NCBI GenBank assembly: GCA_017511185.1 | Contig: JAFWLF010000021.1 | Location: 1-29,646 of the forward strand | DNA from: RGIG5612 sp017511185 | Lineage (GTDB): Bacteria; Bacillota; Clostridia; Lachnospirales; Lachnospiraceae | Length of the DNA: 29,646 bases | Direction: 5' to 3' | Part shown: piece after piece, positions 21,579-29,646 of the stretch | Numbering within the stretch: position 1 is the stretch's first letter | Layout: every line of letters starts with the position of its first letter | Made by a program: the position numbers and the translations under genes | Notes under the pieces: model-generated | The model's database searches: none | Told to the model about the DNA's origin: nothing | What the model saw: only the letters and a program-made list of their open reading frames with translations

Positions 21579-23072
21579 ATGAAGATCCGAACAAGATATG
21601 CTCCAAGCCCGACCGGCAGGATGCATGTTGGAAATTTAAGAACGGCACTTTACGAGTATCTGATCGCAAGACATGAAGGAGGAGAATTCATTCTCCGTAT
21701 TGAAGATACCGATCAGGAACGCTTCTTTGAAGGAGCGCTGGAGATCATTTACCGCACCATGGAAGAAACCGGACTGGACTATGATGAAGGTCCGGATAAA
21801 CCAGGTGACTGCGGTCCATATGTTCAGTCTGAACGTGTAACAGCCGGTATTTATATGGAATACGCCAAAAAGCTGGTGGAAAAAGGTGAAGCATACTACT
21901 GCTTCTGTACGAAAGAACGCCTGGAATCCTTAAAGCAGACGATTGCCGGGAAGGAGATCGTTGCGTATGATAAGCACTGCCTTCATCTTTCCAAAGAAGA
22001 AGTAGAAGAAAAACTGGCCAATGGAACGCCGTTTGTGATCCGTCAGAATATCCCGAATGAAGGAACGACCTCTTTTTATGATGATATTTACGGAGAGATC
22101 ACAGTGGAAAATGCAGAGCTGGATGACATGATCCTGATCAAATCAGACGGTTATCCAACCTACAATTTTGCCAATGTTGTAGATGATCACCTGATGGGGA
22201 TCACTCATGTAGTCAGAGGAAACGAGTATTTGTCTTCCACCCCGAAATACATTCGTCTGTATGAAGCATTTGGATGGGAGCCGCCGGTATTCGTGCATCT
22301 TCCGCTGATCACCGATGAAGAGCATCACAAGCTGTCCAAACGAAGCGGACACTCTTCGTTTGAAGATCTGGTGGAACAGGGATTTCTTCCAGAAGCAATC
22401 GTGAACTTCATCGCACTTCTTGGATGGAGCCCGGAAGGAACAGATGAGATCTTTTCATTAAAGGAATTGATCGAACGTTTTGATTACAAACGGGTAAATA
22501 AGAGCCCTGCTGTCTTTGATATGGTTAAACTCCGCTGGATGAATGGCGAATATATCAAAGCAATGGACGAAGCTGCATTCAAAAAAGCGGCTGAATCGTA
22601 TGTAAAAGCTGCCTTTGCACAGGCAGGAGATGACCATGTCGTGACTGCTGATGGCGTGACACTTTCCGAGACTGCGATCGACAAGATCCTGGAACTGGTC
22701 CGCACTCGTATCGAGGTTTTCCCGGATATTGCAGAGAAGATAGACTTCCTGAACAAGATGCCGGAATATGATGTGGAAATGTATACGCATAAAAAGATGA
22801 AGACCAATTCCGAGATCGCACTGGAAGTTTTAAAAGAGACACTTCCGATCCTGGAAGAGCAGACGGATTATTCCGCCGCAGGACTGCATGACCGGATCAT
22901 GAAATACATTGAGGAAAAAGGTGTCAAAAATGGCGTAGTCCTCTGGCCGCTTCGGACTGCAGTGTCCGGCAAGCAAAGTACACCGGGCGGTGCGTTTGAG
23001 ATCATGGAGATTCTTGGAAAAGAAGAGTCCCTGAGAAGGATCCGGTTAGGTATTCAAAAACTGGAAGCATAA
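21579..23072 (+). CDS. gltX: Glutamyl-tRNA synthetase
   Basis: A 497-residue class I synthetase that charges tRNA-Glu, and perhaps tRNA-Gln if the non-discriminating pathway is used. The HIGH motif is HVGN at 16-19 (PSPTGRMHVGNLRTAL) and the KMSKS-type motif is KLSKR at 251-255. A zinc-site pattern YYCFCTKERL and, about 24 residues later, YDKHC is present. The C-terminal half carries the helical anticodon-binding region ending VLWPLRTAVSGKQSTPG. The ATG at 21579 is preferred over a GTG six bases upstream because GAGGTGAT provides the ribosome site between them. It follows asd by 22 bp. Its transcription terminator lies inside the convergent helicase gene. Confidence 0.95.
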   Translation: MKIRTRYAPSPTGRMHVGNLRTALYEYLIARHEGGEFILRIEDTDQERFFEGALEIIYRTMEETGLDYDEGPDKPGDCGPYVQSERVTAGIYMEYAKKLVEKGEAYYCFCTKERLESLKQTIAGKEIVAYDKHCLHLSKEEVEEKLANGTPFVIRQNIPNEGTTSFYDDIYGEITVENAELDDMILIKSDGYPTYNFANVVDDHLMGITHVVRGNEYLSSTPKYIRLYEAFGWEPPVFVHLPLITDEEHHKLSKRSGHSSFEDLVEQGFLPEAIVNFIALLGWSPEGTDEIFSLKELIERFDYKRVNKSPAVFDMVKLRWMNGEYIKAMDEAAFKKAAESYVKAAFAQAGDDHVVTADGVTLSETAIDKILELVRTRIEVFPDIAEKIDFLNKMPEYDVEMYTHKKMKTNSEIALEVLKETLPILEEQTDYSAAGLHDRIMKYIEEKGVKNGVVLWPLRTAVSGKQSTPGGAFEIMEILGKEESLRRIRLGIQKLEA

Positions 23073-23076
23073 AAGA

Positions 23077-24933
23077 TCAGAAAAAGCAATCCAAAAATCT
23101 TGAACGGGTTGCTTTTTTATTGTGATAATCCCGGACATAACTTAGAAGGAGCCTGCTTCGGGCTCTTGTCATAGCAACATACAAAAGTCGGCGCTCTTCC
23201 TGTATCTGCTCAGAGGAGGGTGCCTTTTTATGTGGCAGCAGTCCCTCATTCAGATCCGGAATAAAGACCGTATCGAATTCCAGCCCCTTGGACGCATGTA
23301 TTGTCATGATATGGACTCCGTTGTTTTCGGTATCAGATAAATCGGCTTCTTTTTCCTGCAGGAGCTCTTCCCATTGTCGAAAAGAAACAAGCCCTTTGCT
23401 GGCAGCTAAAAGAACAGAGAACATCTTTTCATAAGCAGAATAATCTTTGTGATTATTTCTGCAGTATTCCTTGATATATTCTTTATATCCGACCCGGTTC
23501 CAGATATAGCTGATCGCTGCATATGGCGCACAGGAAGCAAGGATTACTAAATCTTCTTTAAAACGTGCAATGCGCTCTGTCGCTGCTGCATGGTATGAAT
23601 AATACCTGCTAAGAGAAGAAAAGAAGGAATGGACACTTTCCGGGCGGCTGTCATTATCTGGCAAAGCCTGCCGGGACAGAAAACGGGAGGGACGGTTCAG
23701 GATCCGGAGAAACTCTCCTCGTATTCCTTGTTCATTGGAAATTTGTCCGGACAGGGATGAGGCTATCTTCATATAGGAAGTCATGTCCTTACAGAGAAAA
23801 CTATCAAATACAGGATCAGAAGAGATGTGCTCTTTTACAGGGATTCCCTGTTGTAGCAGGATCCGTCTGAGAAGAGATAAGTCCGTTGTGCTTCGCAGGA
23901 GTATCGCAATCTGATCCGGGCGGATGCCCTGCTGGAGTATGGAGGAAATCTTTTCTGCGATATAGAAGTATTCCGATTCCAGGTTTTCTTCTTCCCGAAT
24001 GAAAATGTCATCGGGAGTACCTGCATTTGATGGACAAAGGATTTCTTTCTGGAATCGGTCAGGATTGCCGGCAATGACTTTCAGTGCAGAACGGATGATT
24101 GGCGCTGTGTTGCGGTAGTTTACATTAAGAAGGATCCGCTCTGCATCCGGATAATCCAACAGGAACTGTTTCATGATCCCTGCGGAAGCACCGCGAAAAG
24201 AGTAAATAGACTGGTCATCATCACCAACAGCAAACAGGTTGCGGTCTCTTTCTGCAAGCAGATTCATAATAGAATACTGAATCTGGCTGACATCCTGAAA
24301 CTCATCGATCAGAAAAAAGGAGAAATGATCCTGCAGTGACGAAAGAATATCTTTCCGAAGCGAAAGCAGCTCCAGAGTCTGGCTGAGGATGTCATCAAAA
24401 TCCAGCAGTTGATTGGCAGAAAGTGCCGCCTCATATGCCTCAAAGAGCAGCTGAAAGGATTCCGGAGGAAGGATGGAAGAGGAAGGCACGGAAGTAAGAC
24501 CGCTTTTGATACGGCTGATTTCATGTTCCAGCGTTTCCCAAAAGGAGTCATCCTCCTGATCGATATGCAGACGGATGCATTCTTCCTGTAGAAGCATTCG
24601 CTTTTTTGCGGAGGGAAGAACCTTTTTCTGTCCATTGTTTTCGACGGAACGGAGGACAGAAAAGAAAAAACCATGAAAAGTCCCGAATACCGGGCGGTTT
24701 TCTTTTTTAACATCTGTCGTTTGCAAAGAAAAGAAGCGCTCTTCCATCTCCCTGGCAGCAGCTTTTGAAAATGTGAGCACAAGGATCTTACAGGGCGGAA
24801 TATGGTATTTTTCGATCAGGTTTTTCACGCGATAGGTGATGACTGCCGTTTTCCCGCTTCCGGGACCGGCGAGGACAAGAGATGGTCCCCGAAAATGGTC
24901 AATTGCCCGCGATTGCGATTGATTGAACCTCAT
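23077..24933 (-). CDS. UvrD/Rep-family ATP-dependent DNA helicase (superfamily 1A)
   Basis: A 618-residue 3'-5' DNA helicase of the UvrD/PcrA/Rep group. Numbered from Met1 at 24933: N-terminal Q-motif region FNQSQSRAI, Walker A AGPGSGKT (about 23-30), motif Ia LVLTFSKAAAREM, Walker B LIDEFQDVSQIQ, motif III GDDDQSIYSFRGA, motif IV VNYRN, motif V MTIHASKGLEFDTVFI, and motif VI ERRLLYVAMTRAR. It is about 100 residues shorter than PcrA/UvrD, lacking most of the C-terminal extension, so I do not call pcrA. I chose the ATG at 24933 because an upstream TTG at 24972 coincides with the -35 element. No Shine-Dalgarno sequence precedes the ATG. The last codons overlap the gltX terminator. Confidence 0.88.
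   Translation of the reverse strand: MRFNQSQSRAIDHFRGPSLVLAGPGSGKTAVITYRVKNLIEKYHIPPCKILVLTFSKAAAREMEERFFSLQTTDVKKENRPVFGTFHGFFFSVLRSVENNGQKKVLPSAKKRMLLQEECIRLHIDQEDDSFWETLEHEISRIKSGLTSVPSSSILPPESFQLLFEAYEAALSANQLLDFDDILSQTLELLSLRKDILSSLQDHFSFFLIDEFQDVSQIQYSIMNLLAERDRNLFAVGDDDQSIYSFRGASAGIMKQFLLDYPDAERILLNVNYRNTAPIIRSALKVIAGNPDRFQKEILCPSNAGTPDDIFIREEENLESEYFYIAEKISSILQQGIRPDQIAILLRSTTDLSLLRRILLQQGIPVKEHISSDPVFDSFLCKDMTSYMKIASSLSGQISNEQGIRGEFLRILNRPSRFLSRQALPDNDSRPESVHSFFSSLSRYYSYHAAATERIARFKEDLVILASCAPYAAISYIWNRVGYKEYIKEYCRNNHKDYSAYEKMFSVLLAASKGLVSFRQWEELLQEKEADLSDTENNGVHIMTIHASKGLEFDTVFIPDLNEGLLPHKKAPSSEQIQEERRLLYVAMTRARSRLLLSYVRDYHNKKATRSRFLDCFF
23081..23118 (+). terminator. gltX intrinsic terminator, inside the helicase 3' coding end
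   Basis: Arms 23081-23092 (AAAAAGCAATCC) and 23106-23117 (GGGTTGCTTTTT) pair over 12 bp with one G-U, followed by T23118. The structure encodes the last dozen codons of the convergent helicase gene. Confidence 0.85.
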
Positions 24934-24943
24934 AATTAGGATA

Positions 24944-24972
24944 ATATTAGTGCAAAGAATGGCTTTTATCAA
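24944..24972 (-). promoter_or_regulatory. Helicase promoter
   Basis: On the minus strand TTGATA (24972-24967), 17 bp, TAATAT (24949-24944). The predicted start near 24937 is only about 4 nt before the ATG at 24933, implying a leaderless or near-leaderless mRNA. Confidence 0.55.
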
Positions 24973-24979
24973 CCGTTTG

Positions 24980-24988
24980 TGCTATATT
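24980..24988 (+). promoter_or_regulatory. Extended -10 promoter for the gamma-CA/argS/lepA cluster
   Basis: TGC-TATATT (24980-24988), with no good -35 at 17 bp, about 30 bp before the ATG at 25019. It lies back-to-back with the helicase promoter. Confidence 0.45.
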
Positions 24989-25018
24989 AATTCAGATTAA
25001 TTTCGCGGAGGAATCAGT

Positions 25019-25528
25019 ATGATCTTGGATTATCAGGGAAAGACCCCAAACGTGGAAAAAGCGTTGTTTATTGCGGATAATGCGTCAGTGATCGGAGATG
25101 TGACACTGGCTGAAAATACGAATATCTGGTTCGGGGCCGTCCTGCGCGGAGATGAAGGTCCGATCTACGTGGGAAAGAATTCCAATGTACAGGATAATTC
25201 CGTTATTCATATGGATATCGGAGATGAAGTCGTCATTGGTGAAAATGTGACGATCGGACATAACTGCATCATTCACGGATGTACGATCGGTGATGGAACG
25301 CTCGTTGGAATGGGTGCGATCATTTTGAATCATGCAGTGATCGGAAAAGACTGCATTGTCGGAGCAGGCGCTGTGGTAACGGAAGGAAAGGTCTTTCCGG
25401 ACCGATCACTGATCGTAGGCTGCCCGGCAGTCGTCAAAAAAGAAGTAACAGCAGAGCAGCTGATAGCAAGTGCGGAGAATATCCAAACTTATGTAGAAGC
25501 GGCAAGAATATACGGAGAGAGCAGGTAA
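25019..25528 (+). CDS. Gamma-class carbonic anhydrase family protein (YrdA/PaaY-like)
   Basis: A 169-residue left-handed beta-helix protein built from hexapeptide repeats (for example VIGDVT, VVIGENVTIG, VIGKDCIVGAGAVV). Three histidines sit at the zinc-ligand positions of gamma-carbonic anhydrases: His64 (VIHMDI), His81 and His86 (IGHNCIIHGC). The family forms trimers with metal sites at subunit interfaces. Some members hydrate CO2, others (PaaY, CaiE) are thioesterases or have no known activity, so the reaction is not certain. CGGAGGAA gives a strong ribosome site. The next gene starts 5 bp after its stop. Confidence 0.9.
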   Translation: MILDYQGKTPNVEKALFIADNASVIGDVTLAENTNIWFGAVLRGDEGPIYVGKNSNVQDNSVIHMDIGDEVVIGENVTIGHNCIIHGCTIGDGTLVGMGAIILNHAVIGKDCIVGAGAVVTEGKVFPDRSLIVGCPAVVKKEVTAEQLIASAENIQTYVEAARIYGESR

Positions 25529-25533
25529 AGAAT

Positions 25534-26751
25534 ATGACATTTGAACAAATCAGAAAACAGTTGGAAGAAAGAGGACAGACACAGCTTCTTCGGTTTTATG
25601 AAGAGTTGAATGAAGAGGAACAGAAGACCCTTTTAGAGGAGATCAGCCGTATCGATTTTGATATGATCGATCATCCGCAGGGGACAGACGGCGGAGGAGT
25701 GATCACGCCGATCGGCGCACTGACACTGGATCAGATCCATGATCAGGAAGCAGAATTTCGTAATGAAGGAATCCGTGCGATCCAAAACAACGAAGTGGCA
25801 GCTGTTTTGCTGGCTGGCGGACAAGGTACGCGTTTGGGCTTAGACGGTCCGAAAGGAACTCTGAATGTAGGTTTAACAAAAGAACTCTTTATCTTTCAGT
25901 GTCTGATCAACAATCTGATGGATGTAAAAAAGGCAGCAGATGCGTGGATCCCTCTTCTGATCATGACCAGTGATAAAAATGATGCTGCAACACGTGCCTT
26001 TTTCCGTGAGCATGACTATTTTGGCTATAATCCGGATTTTGTTTTCTTCTTTATTCAGGAAATGGCTCCATCCACTGATTTTAATGGGAAAGTATACCTG
26101 GAAGAAAAAGGACATATCTCTCTTTCTCCAAATGGAAACGGCGGCTGGTTTATCTCACTGAAAAAAGCCGGTTTAGTAGATAAGATCAAAGAGATGGGCG
26201 TAAAATGGCTGAATATCTTTGCAGTGGATAATGTGCTGCAAAGGATCGCAGATCCGGTCTTTATCGGAGCTACGATCAAATCAGGTAAGCCGATTGGCGC
26301 GAAAGTGATCCGTAAAGCAGCGCCGGACGAGAAAGTCGGTGTAATCTGCAACCGGGATGGACGTCCATCCATCGTAGAATATTACGAACTGACGGATGCG
26401 ATGATGGAAGAAAAGAATGAAGATGGAGAACTTGCTTACAACTTTGGTGTGATCCTGAATTATCTGTTTTCGTTAGGAGAACTGGAGCGGATCGCGAATG
26501 ATCAGATGCCGCTTCATATCGTGGATAAGAAGATCCCTTACGTGGATGAAAACGGAAATAAGATCAAACCGGAGCAGCCAAACGGACATAAATATGAGAC
26601 CCTGGTTCTGGATATGATCCAGATGATGGACGGATGTCTCGTCTTTGAAGTTGACCGTGCGAAGGAGTTTGCTCCGATCAAAAATATGCATGGCGTGGAT
26701 TCCTTGGATTCCGCCCGTGAAATGATGCAGAAGATTGGTATCGAATTATGA
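25534..26751 (+). CDS. UDPGP type 1 family nucleotidyltransferase (UDP-sugar pyrophosphorylase)
   Basis: A 405-residue enzyme of the eukaryote-style UDPGP family, which transfers UMP from UTP to a sugar 1-phosphate (glucose-1-P or N-acetylglucosamine-1-P). The signature loop is LAGGQGTRLGLDGPKG at about 93-108. Further family features are SPNGNGG (sugar pocket), WLNIFAVDNVLQR (the metal-holding Asp) and KYETLVLDMIQ. It differs from the GalU/GlmU enzymes normal for bacteria. Length is short compared with eukaryotic UAP (about 500) but normal for the bacterial branch. It is tightly packed after the gamma-carbonic anhydrase, and its stop overlaps the argS start (ATGA), so the two are translationally coupled. 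Likely role: precursor supply for cell-wall or exopolysaccharide sugars. Confidence 0.87.
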   Translation: MTFEQIRKQLEERGQTQLLRFYEELNEEEQKTLLEEISRIDFDMIDHPQGTDGGGVITPIGALTLDQIHDQEAEFRNEGIRAIQNNEVAAVLLAGGQGTRLGLDGPKGTLNVGLTKELFIFQCLINNLMDVKKAADAWIPLLIMTSDKNDAATRAFFREHDYFGYNPDFVFFFIQEMAPSTDFNGKVYLEEKGHISLSPNGNGGWFISLKKAGLVDKIKEMGVKWLNIFAVDNVLQRIADPVFIGATIKSGKPIGAKVIRKAAPDEKVGVICNRDGRPSIVEYYELTDAMMEEKNEDGELAYNFGVILNYLFSLGELERIANDQMPLHIVDKKIPYVDENGNKIKPEQPNGHKYETLVLDMIQMMDGCLVFEVDRAKEFAPIKNMHGVDSLDSAREMMQKIGIEL

Positions 26752-28472
26752 AAAAATTTTTAGACTTGATAACAGAACATTTACAGGATGCATTTGAAGC
26801 TTCCGGATATCCGAAGGAGGGAATCACTGCTTCTCTTTCAAACCGTCCGGATCTTTGTGAATATCAGTGCAACGGAGCGATGGTGCTGGCAAAAAAAGTG
26901 CATCAGGCTCCGATGGAAATAGCGGAAAAAGTGGCTCACGTTCTTTTGAACAATCCGGCTTTTGAGATGGCGGAGGCTGTAAAACCGGGCTTTATCAATT
27001 TGAAAGTAACCGGAAGTTTTCTGACAGATTATATAGGAAACATGGTCAGGGAAGAAAAATTCGGTCTGGATAACGAAGAGCCTAAGCAGATGATCCTGGT
27101 AGACTACGGCGGAGCAAATGTGGCAAAACCATTGCACATCGGACATCTCCGCGCGGCTATCATTGGGGAAAGCATCAAACGGATCTGCCGTTATATGGGG
27201 CATGATGTACTTGGCGATGTGCACTTAGGCGACTGGGGTCTGCAGATGGGCCAGGTCATTGCTGAGCTGATACTTCGCGGCATGGAAGAAAACTTTACGG
27301 TGACGGATCTGGAAGAAATCTATCCGACAGCTAGCAAAAAGTGCAAAGAGGAAAGCGATACATATGATAAGGCGTTTGCCGAAGAAGCACACCGTATCAC
27401 CGGAGAACTGCAGAACGGAAACGCGCAGTATCGAAAGATCTGGGAAAAGATCACGGAAGTTTCCAAAGAAGATCTGAAGAAGAACTATGATAATCTGGAG
27501 GTCTATTTTGATCTCTGGAAGGGTGAAAGTGATGTACAGCCGTATATTCCGGCGATGATCCAGGATCTGAAAGATCAGGGACTTGCTTATGAAAGTGATG
27601 GGGCGTATGTCATTGATGTCACAGAAGAAACAGATAAAAAAGAGCTTCCGCCTTGCATTATTGTGAAACGGGATGGATCCAGTCTTTATGCAACAACGGA
27701 TCTGGCTACATTGGTGGAAAGAGAAAAATTATATTGCCCGGATTATGTCATCTATGTTGTGGATAAACGGCAGTCTCTCCATCTGGAGCAGGTTTTCCGT
27801 GTATCGCGGAAAGCGCATATCGTGCATGAAGGAGAAAAACTTTTCCATCTTGGATTTGGCACAATGAACGGGAAAGATGGACAGCCGTATAAAACACGTT
27901 CCGGTGGCGTGATGCGCCTGGAGTCGCTGATCAATGAGGTCAACGAGGCTGTTCTGGAAAAGATGAAGGACAATCCGGATATCAGTGCAGAAGAAGCGGC
28001 AAAGACATCCAAAGTGATTGCGCTGGCAGCATTGAAATACGGTGATCTTTCCAATCAGGCTACTAAGGATTATATTTTTGATATCAGCCGTTTTATTGAA
28101 TTTGAAGGAAACACTGGTCCGTATATTCTTTATACGATCGTCCGTATCAAGTCGATCCTGAATAAAGCCGGAAAAGAAGCAGATGGAAAAATCTTTTTTA
28201 CCGGGGAGAAAGCGGAAAAAGGTCTTCTGATGGAAGTATCCCGTTTCTCGGATGTCATCGAGACCGCCTACAAAGAACTGGCGCCGCATAAGATCTGCTC
28301 GTATATTTATGATCTGGCAAATGCGTTTAATACGTTTTATCACGAAGTGAAGATCCTTTCTGAAGAGGATGAAAAGAAGAAAGAGAGTTATCTGGCTCTT
28401 CTGAAACTGACAAAAGAAGTTCTGGAGCAGTGCATTGACTTGTTAGGATTCGGTGCTCCGGAAAGAATGTAA
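26748..28472 (+). CDS. argS: Arginyl-tRNA synthetase
   Basis: A 574-residue class I synthetase that charges tRNA-Arg. It has the N-terminal Add-1 tRNA-D-loop domain (1-110), the HIGH motif HIGH at 130-133 in ANVAKPLHIGHLRAA, and the ArgRS-specific KTRSGGVMRLESLINEV in place of a canonical KMSKS. The anticodon-binding DALR domain contains GNTGPYILYTIVRIKSIL and ends in the family-typical LLGFGAPERM. Length is normal. The ATG overlaps the stop of the UDPGP gene by 4 bp. lepA follows after 8 bp. Confidence 0.95.
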   Translation: MKKFLDLITEHLQDAFEASGYPKEGITASLSNRPDLCEYQCNGAMVLAKKVHQAPMEIAEKVAHVLLNNPAFEMAEAVKPGFINLKVTGSFLTDYIGNMVREEKFGLDNEEPKQMILVDYGGANVAKPLHIGHLRAAIIGESIKRICRYMGHDVLGDVHLGDWGLQMGQVIAELILRGMEENFTVTDLEEIYPTASKKCKEESDTYDKAFAEEAHRITGELQNGNAQYRKIWEKITEVSKEDLKKNYDNLEVYFDLWKGESDVQPYIPAMIQDLKDQGLAYESDGAYVIDVTEETDKKELPPCIIVKRDGSSLYATTDLATLVEREKLYCPDYVIYVVDKRQSLHLEQVFRVSRKAHIVHEGEKLFHLGFGTMNGKDGQPYKTRSGGVMRLESLINEVNEAVLEKMKDNPDISAEEAAKTSKVIALAALKYGDLSNQATKDYIFDISRFIEFEGNTGPYILYTIVRIKSILNKAGKEADGKIFFTGEKAEKGLLMEVSRFSDVIETAYKELAPHKICSYIYDLANAFNTFYHEVKILSEEDEKKKESYLALLKLTKEVLEQCIDLLGFGAPERM

Positions 28473-28480
28473 AGAGATTT

Positions 28481-29646
28481 ATGAATCAGGAAAACATCCG
28501 TAATTTTTGTATCATTGCGCATATCGACCACGGCAAAAGCACGTTAGCAGACCGGATCATCGAAAAGACCGGTACGCTGACCAGCCGTGAAATGCAGGCA
28601 CAGGTGCTGGATAATATGGATCTGGAGCGGGAACGCGGGATCACGATCAAGGCACAGGCGGTGCGTGTTATTTATAAAGCGCAAAATGGTGAAGAATACG
28701 TATTTAATCTGATCGATACTCCTGGACATGTAGACTTCAACTATGAGGTTTCCCGGTCTCTGGCTGCTTGTGACGGAGCCGTTCTGGTCGTTGATGCTGC
28801 ACAGGGAATCGAAGCACAGACCCTGGCGAATGTCTATATGGCTATTGATCACGATCTGGAAGTGATCCCGGTCATTAATAAGATCGATCTGCCGAGTGCT
28901 GAGCCGGAGCGTGTGATCGAAGAGATTGAAGATGTCATAGGGCTGGAGGCGCATGATGCACCGCTGATCTCGGCCAAGAACGATATCAATATTGAACAGG
29001 TCCTGGAAGCAATTGTGGAACGGATCCCTGCTCCGCAGGGTGATCCTGCAGCGCCTTTGCAGGCATTGATCTTTGATTCTATCTATGATTCCTATAAAGG
29101 TGTGATCGTCTTTATCCGTGTGCGGGAAGGCACGATCAAAGTTGGGACGACCGTTAAAATGATGGCAACCGGTGCCGAGGCAAACGTGGTAGAAGTTGGC
29201 TATTTTGGCGCAGGCAAGTTTATCCCTTGCGAGGAACTGACCGCGGGCATGGTCGGATACTTTACCGCATCTATTAAGAATGTCCGTGATACCATGGTCG
29301 GCGATACGGTGACGGATGCACAGCGTCCTTGCAGCGAGCCGCTTCCGGGTTATAAGAAAGTGCAGTCGATGGTCTACTGCGGCATGTATCCAGCGGATGG
29401 TGCGCATTATGAAGATCTGCGGGATGCTTTGGAAAAACTGAAATTAAATGACGCTTCGTTGAACTATGAACCGGAAACTTCAGTCGCGTTAGGATTTGGA
29501 TTCCGCTGCGGCTTCTTAGGCCTTCTGCATCTGGAGATCATCGAGGAGCGCCTGGAGAGAGAGTATAATCTGGATCTGGTCACGACAGCTCCGTCCGTTA
29601 TTTATAAGGTTATGAAAACAGACGGAACGATGATCGATCTGACAAA
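28481..29646 (+). CDS. lepA: Elongation factor 4 (LepA), 3' end beyond the window
   Basis: The first 388 codons of the translational GTPase LepA/EF4, which acts on ribosomes (back-translocation and initiation/assembly roles have been proposed). The ATG at 28481 opens MNQENIRNFCIIAHIDHGKS. G1 is AHIDHGKS (13-20), switch II/G3 is DTPGH (79-83) with the catalytic His83, G4 is NKID (133-136), and G5 is SAKND, where many LepA proteins have SAKTG. Domain II and the start of domain III follow, with GFRCGFLGLLHLEI, a LepA hallmark. The frame stays open to the last base, so about 210 residues are missing. The ribosome site AAAGAGA is weak, and the gene starts 8 bp after argS. Confidence 0.95.
   Translation, partial: MNQENIRNFCIIAHIDHGKSTLADRIIEKTGTLTSREMQAQVLDNMDLERERGITIKAQAVRVIYKAQNGEEYVFNLIDTPGHVDFNYEVSRSLAACDGAVLVVDAAQGIEAQTLANVYMAIDHDLEVIPVINKIDLPSAEPERVIEEIEDVIGLEAHDAPLISAKNDINIEQVLEAIVERIPAPQGDPAAPLQALIFDSIYDSYKGVIVFIRVREGTIKVGTTVKMMATGAEANVVEVGYFGAGKFIPCEELTAGMVGYFTASIKNVRDTMVGDTVTDAQRPCSEPLPGYKKVQSMVYCGMYPADGAHYEDLRDALEKLKLNDASLNYEPETSVALGFGFRCGFLGLLHLEIIEERLEREYNLDLVTTAPSVIYKVMKTDGTMIDLT

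Noticed and set aside
28544..29407. A 287-codon open frame on the minus strand
   Set aside because: It is antisense to lepA, whose motifs are unmistakable, and its own translation shows no domain.
1..29646. CRISPR array, prophage, insertion sequence, tRNA or rRNA
   Set aside because: No spaced direct repeats, transposase, integrase, phage genes or RNA-gene signatures were seen on either strand.

Overview
The window reads as a chromosomal segment of an anaerobic, moderate-GC Firmicute, most likely a gut Lachnospiraceae (Blautia-like). This rests on strong AGGAGG-type ribosome sites, extended -10 promoters, intrinsic terminators, a tetrahydrofolate (THF) riboswitch controlling a FolT-type ECF component, a eukaryote-style UDPGP-family nucleotidyltransferase and a non-oriC gyrase-like gene pair. 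Genus is inference. I see no phage, IS, CRISPR, tRNA or rRNA. Both edges cut a gene: a Nudix hydrolase on the left and lepA on the right.

Layout. 1-2293: Nudix hydrolase fragment, threonine aldolase, divergent thymidylate synthase, then a terminator. 2386-6115: FAD-dependent oxidoreductase, D-2-hydroxyacid dehydrogenase, and a membrane-anchored surface protein with GLUG-like repeats, then a terminator. 6177-7055: promoter, THF riboswitch, folT, bidirectional terminator. 7095-10840: lysR facing metY, then a MATE exporter. 10846-12303 (minus): an HEPN-like/CBS protein directly abutting ylmH. 12427-13851: a small membrane lipoprotein, a URO-D family protein, terminator. 13934-20299: probable folA-trpS-gyrB-gyrA operon holding two long hairpin elements, one in the folA leader and one between gyrB and gyrA. 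20308-23118: asd behind a structured leader, then gltX and its terminator. 23077-24933 (minus): a UvrD-type helicase. 25019-end: gamma-carbonic anhydrase, UDPGP-family protein, argS, lepA, tightly packed.

How the genes connect. Folate/thymidylate metabolism is spread over three loci: a ThyA-like synthase, riboswitch-controlled folate uptake (FolT) and dihydrofolate reductase (FolA). Sulfur/aspartate-family metabolism appears as metY, with a divergent LysR regulator, and asd. Translation genes (trpS, gltX, argS, lepA) are mixed with topoisomerase genes.

The least explained items are: (i) the long hairpins at 13987-14182 and 17686-17798; (ii) an A-subunit topoisomerase with a GyrA-like cleavage domain but no visible GyrA box and an acidic insert; (iii) an HEPN-like RX4H motif fused to CBS domains and apparently translationally coupled to the S4 protein YlmH; (iv) a legible switching mechanism for the folT THF riboswitch; (v) the multi-hairpin leader of asd.
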